Of a stretch of 64,000 nt of DNA, positions 63,318 through 64,000 are shown piece after piece. The DNA lies in assembly GCF_020524355.2 (NCBI RefSeq), contig NZ_CP129019.1:3596001-3660000 (forward strand), in the 5' to 3' direction. Position 1 is the stretch's first letter. Every line of letters starts with the position of its first letter. The DNA comes from Mesobacillus subterraneus (GTDB lineage: Bacteria > Bacillota > Bacilli > Bacillales > Cytobacillaceae). Below the pieces are notes generated by a model. That model saw nothing but the letters and a program-made list of their open reading frames with translations. It was not told the DNA's origin and made no database searches. A program made the translations under genes and the position numbers.

Positions 63318-64000
63318 TTATTCTGTTACTGAGGCTGTATCTTTCATACTCACATTGACACGGGCGATCCTTCTGTCATTCATTTCGGCAACTGTGAACA
63401 CTATTCCCTCATATTCAACCTCAGGCTGTTCGTTCGGACCGGGAATATATCCAAGCTGACCAAGGATAAAACCGCTTAACGTATCATATTCTGCTCTTGG
63501 GAGTTCTGCCTTGAGTCTATTCTCTACCTCATACAAATTAAGGGTGCCAGCCATGATAAAGTGGTTTTGATCTATTTGTTCGATTTCGTCGACGTCCAGT
63601 TCCGGTTCATCATACTCATCAAAAATATTGCCGACGATTTCCTCAATCAGATCCTCAATGGTCACAATCCCATCGGTCCCGCCGTATTCATCAATGACAA
63701 TCGCCATATGAATATTGCTCTTCTGCATATCTCTGAACAATTGATCGAGCCTCATGGATTCCAGGACAAAGCTTGGTTCCCGCAGCATGCCTCTTAGATT
63801 ATACTCATCTGGATCCAGACCATCAATGAACGGGATTAAATCCTTCGTATGAAGAATACCAATGATATGATCCATGTCTCCATTGTAAACTGGCATCCTG
63901 GTGTACTTTTCCTGATTGACAACTTTCACTATCTCTTTCAAGCTGGCATCAGCTGAAAGGGCGGCAATATTGGTCCTATGGGTCATGATATCAGAGACCG
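63318..64000 (-). CDS. CorC/HlyC-type CBS-domain protein (DUF21 family), 5' part outside window
   Basis: The visible 227 codons hold the CBS pair (SDIMTHRTNIAALSADASLK, YTRMPVYNGDMDHIIGILHT, MAIVIDEYGGTDGIVTIEDL) and the CorC_HlyC transporter-associated domain ending KDTASVTE. The frame continues past 64000, so the N-terminal DUF21 membrane domain lies outside. These membrane proteins are linked to divalent cation or sodium efflux and are often annotated as hemolysins. Followed by a terminator. Confidence 0.92.
   Translation of the reverse strand, partial: VSDIMTHRTNIAALSADASLKEIVKVVNQEKYTRMPVYNGDMDHIIGILHTKDLIPFIDGLDPDEYNLRGMLREPSFVLESMRLDQLFRDMQKSNIHMAIVIDEYGGTDGIVTIEDLIEEIVGNIFDEYDEPELDVDEIEQIDQNHFIMAGTLNLYEVENRLKAELPRAEYDTLSGFILGQLGYIPGPNEQPEVEYEGIVFTVAEMNDRRIARVNVSMKDTASVTE

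Overview
The window looks like chromosomal DNA of a Bacillus-like member of the Bacillaceae (Mesobacillus or Cytobacillus type). The evidence is gene content (yknWXYZ, bmrA, hemAT, ytoQ, YvrJ/DUF1659/DUF2922, CotH), strong AGGAGG-type ribosome binding sites with frequent TTG/GTG starts, and SigW- and SigD-type promoters. No rRNA, tRNA, CRISPR array or prophage was seen. Most genes lie on the minus strand.

Layout. 1-3225: a hybrid sensor kinase with a frameshifted cheR downstream. 3574-5414: an Xre regulator with two membrane proteins (one frameshifted) and a small hypothetical gene. 5521-5630: six direct repeats on an exact 20-bp period. 5753-9487: yknWXYZ behind a SigW-type promoter. 9619-11768: a small membrane protein and frameshifted bmrA. 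11887-24052: a Gram-positive Pel exopolysaccharide locus. It contains an epimerase-PelD fusion, PelE-like, PelA-type deacetylase, PelF and PelG, followed in the same tight operon by CotH kinase, VTC-domain and DUF4956 genes, with a convergent GH114 hydrolase beyond a 122-bp tandem array. 24437-27797: an AraC-type regulator divergent from a DUF485/sodium:solute symporter pair. 28051-34924: MscS channel, DUF438/hemerythrin/PAS protein, MFS exporter, DUF1659-DUF2922-YvrJ, a membrane protein and an acetate transporter. 35419-44769: YwaF-like protein, an ABC exporter with a two-component system, a TetR-regulated NmrA-like protein and a second ABC exporter. 45047-50210: a frameshifted chemoreceptor, TauE/SafE, a frameshifted aldo/keto reductase and HemAT. 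50700-54140: an IS110-family element with a frameshifted transposase and an intact IS3/IS150-type element inserted into its upstream non-coding region. 54481-59509: UDP-glucose dehydrogenase, PAP2 phosphatase, GT4 glycosyltransferase (internal stop), EAL protein (internal stop) and a CBS-GGDEF protein. 59640-64000: a 52-bp tandem repeat, ytoQ, a frameshifted nucleotidyltransferase, a serine hydrolase, a composite repeat block and a CorC/HlyC-type CBS protein that runs off the end.

How it fits together. The Pel locus should make and export a cationic amino-sugar polymer. Its PelD portion keeps the c-di-GMP RxxD site, and the EAL and GGDEF genes 34 kb away could set the signal. Around this lie envelope defence and export systems (Ykn, BmrA, two ABC exporters) and taxis proteins (CheR, a membrane chemoreceptor, HemAT).

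Two themes cut across the window. First, eleven genes are broken by a single base change: seven one-base indels, several in G runs, and four in-frame stops. This is either low consensus accuracy or real decay, so gene loss should not be inferred before resequencing. Second, a roughly 120-bp fold-back repeat recurs in at least seven places with paired, stem-preserving changes.
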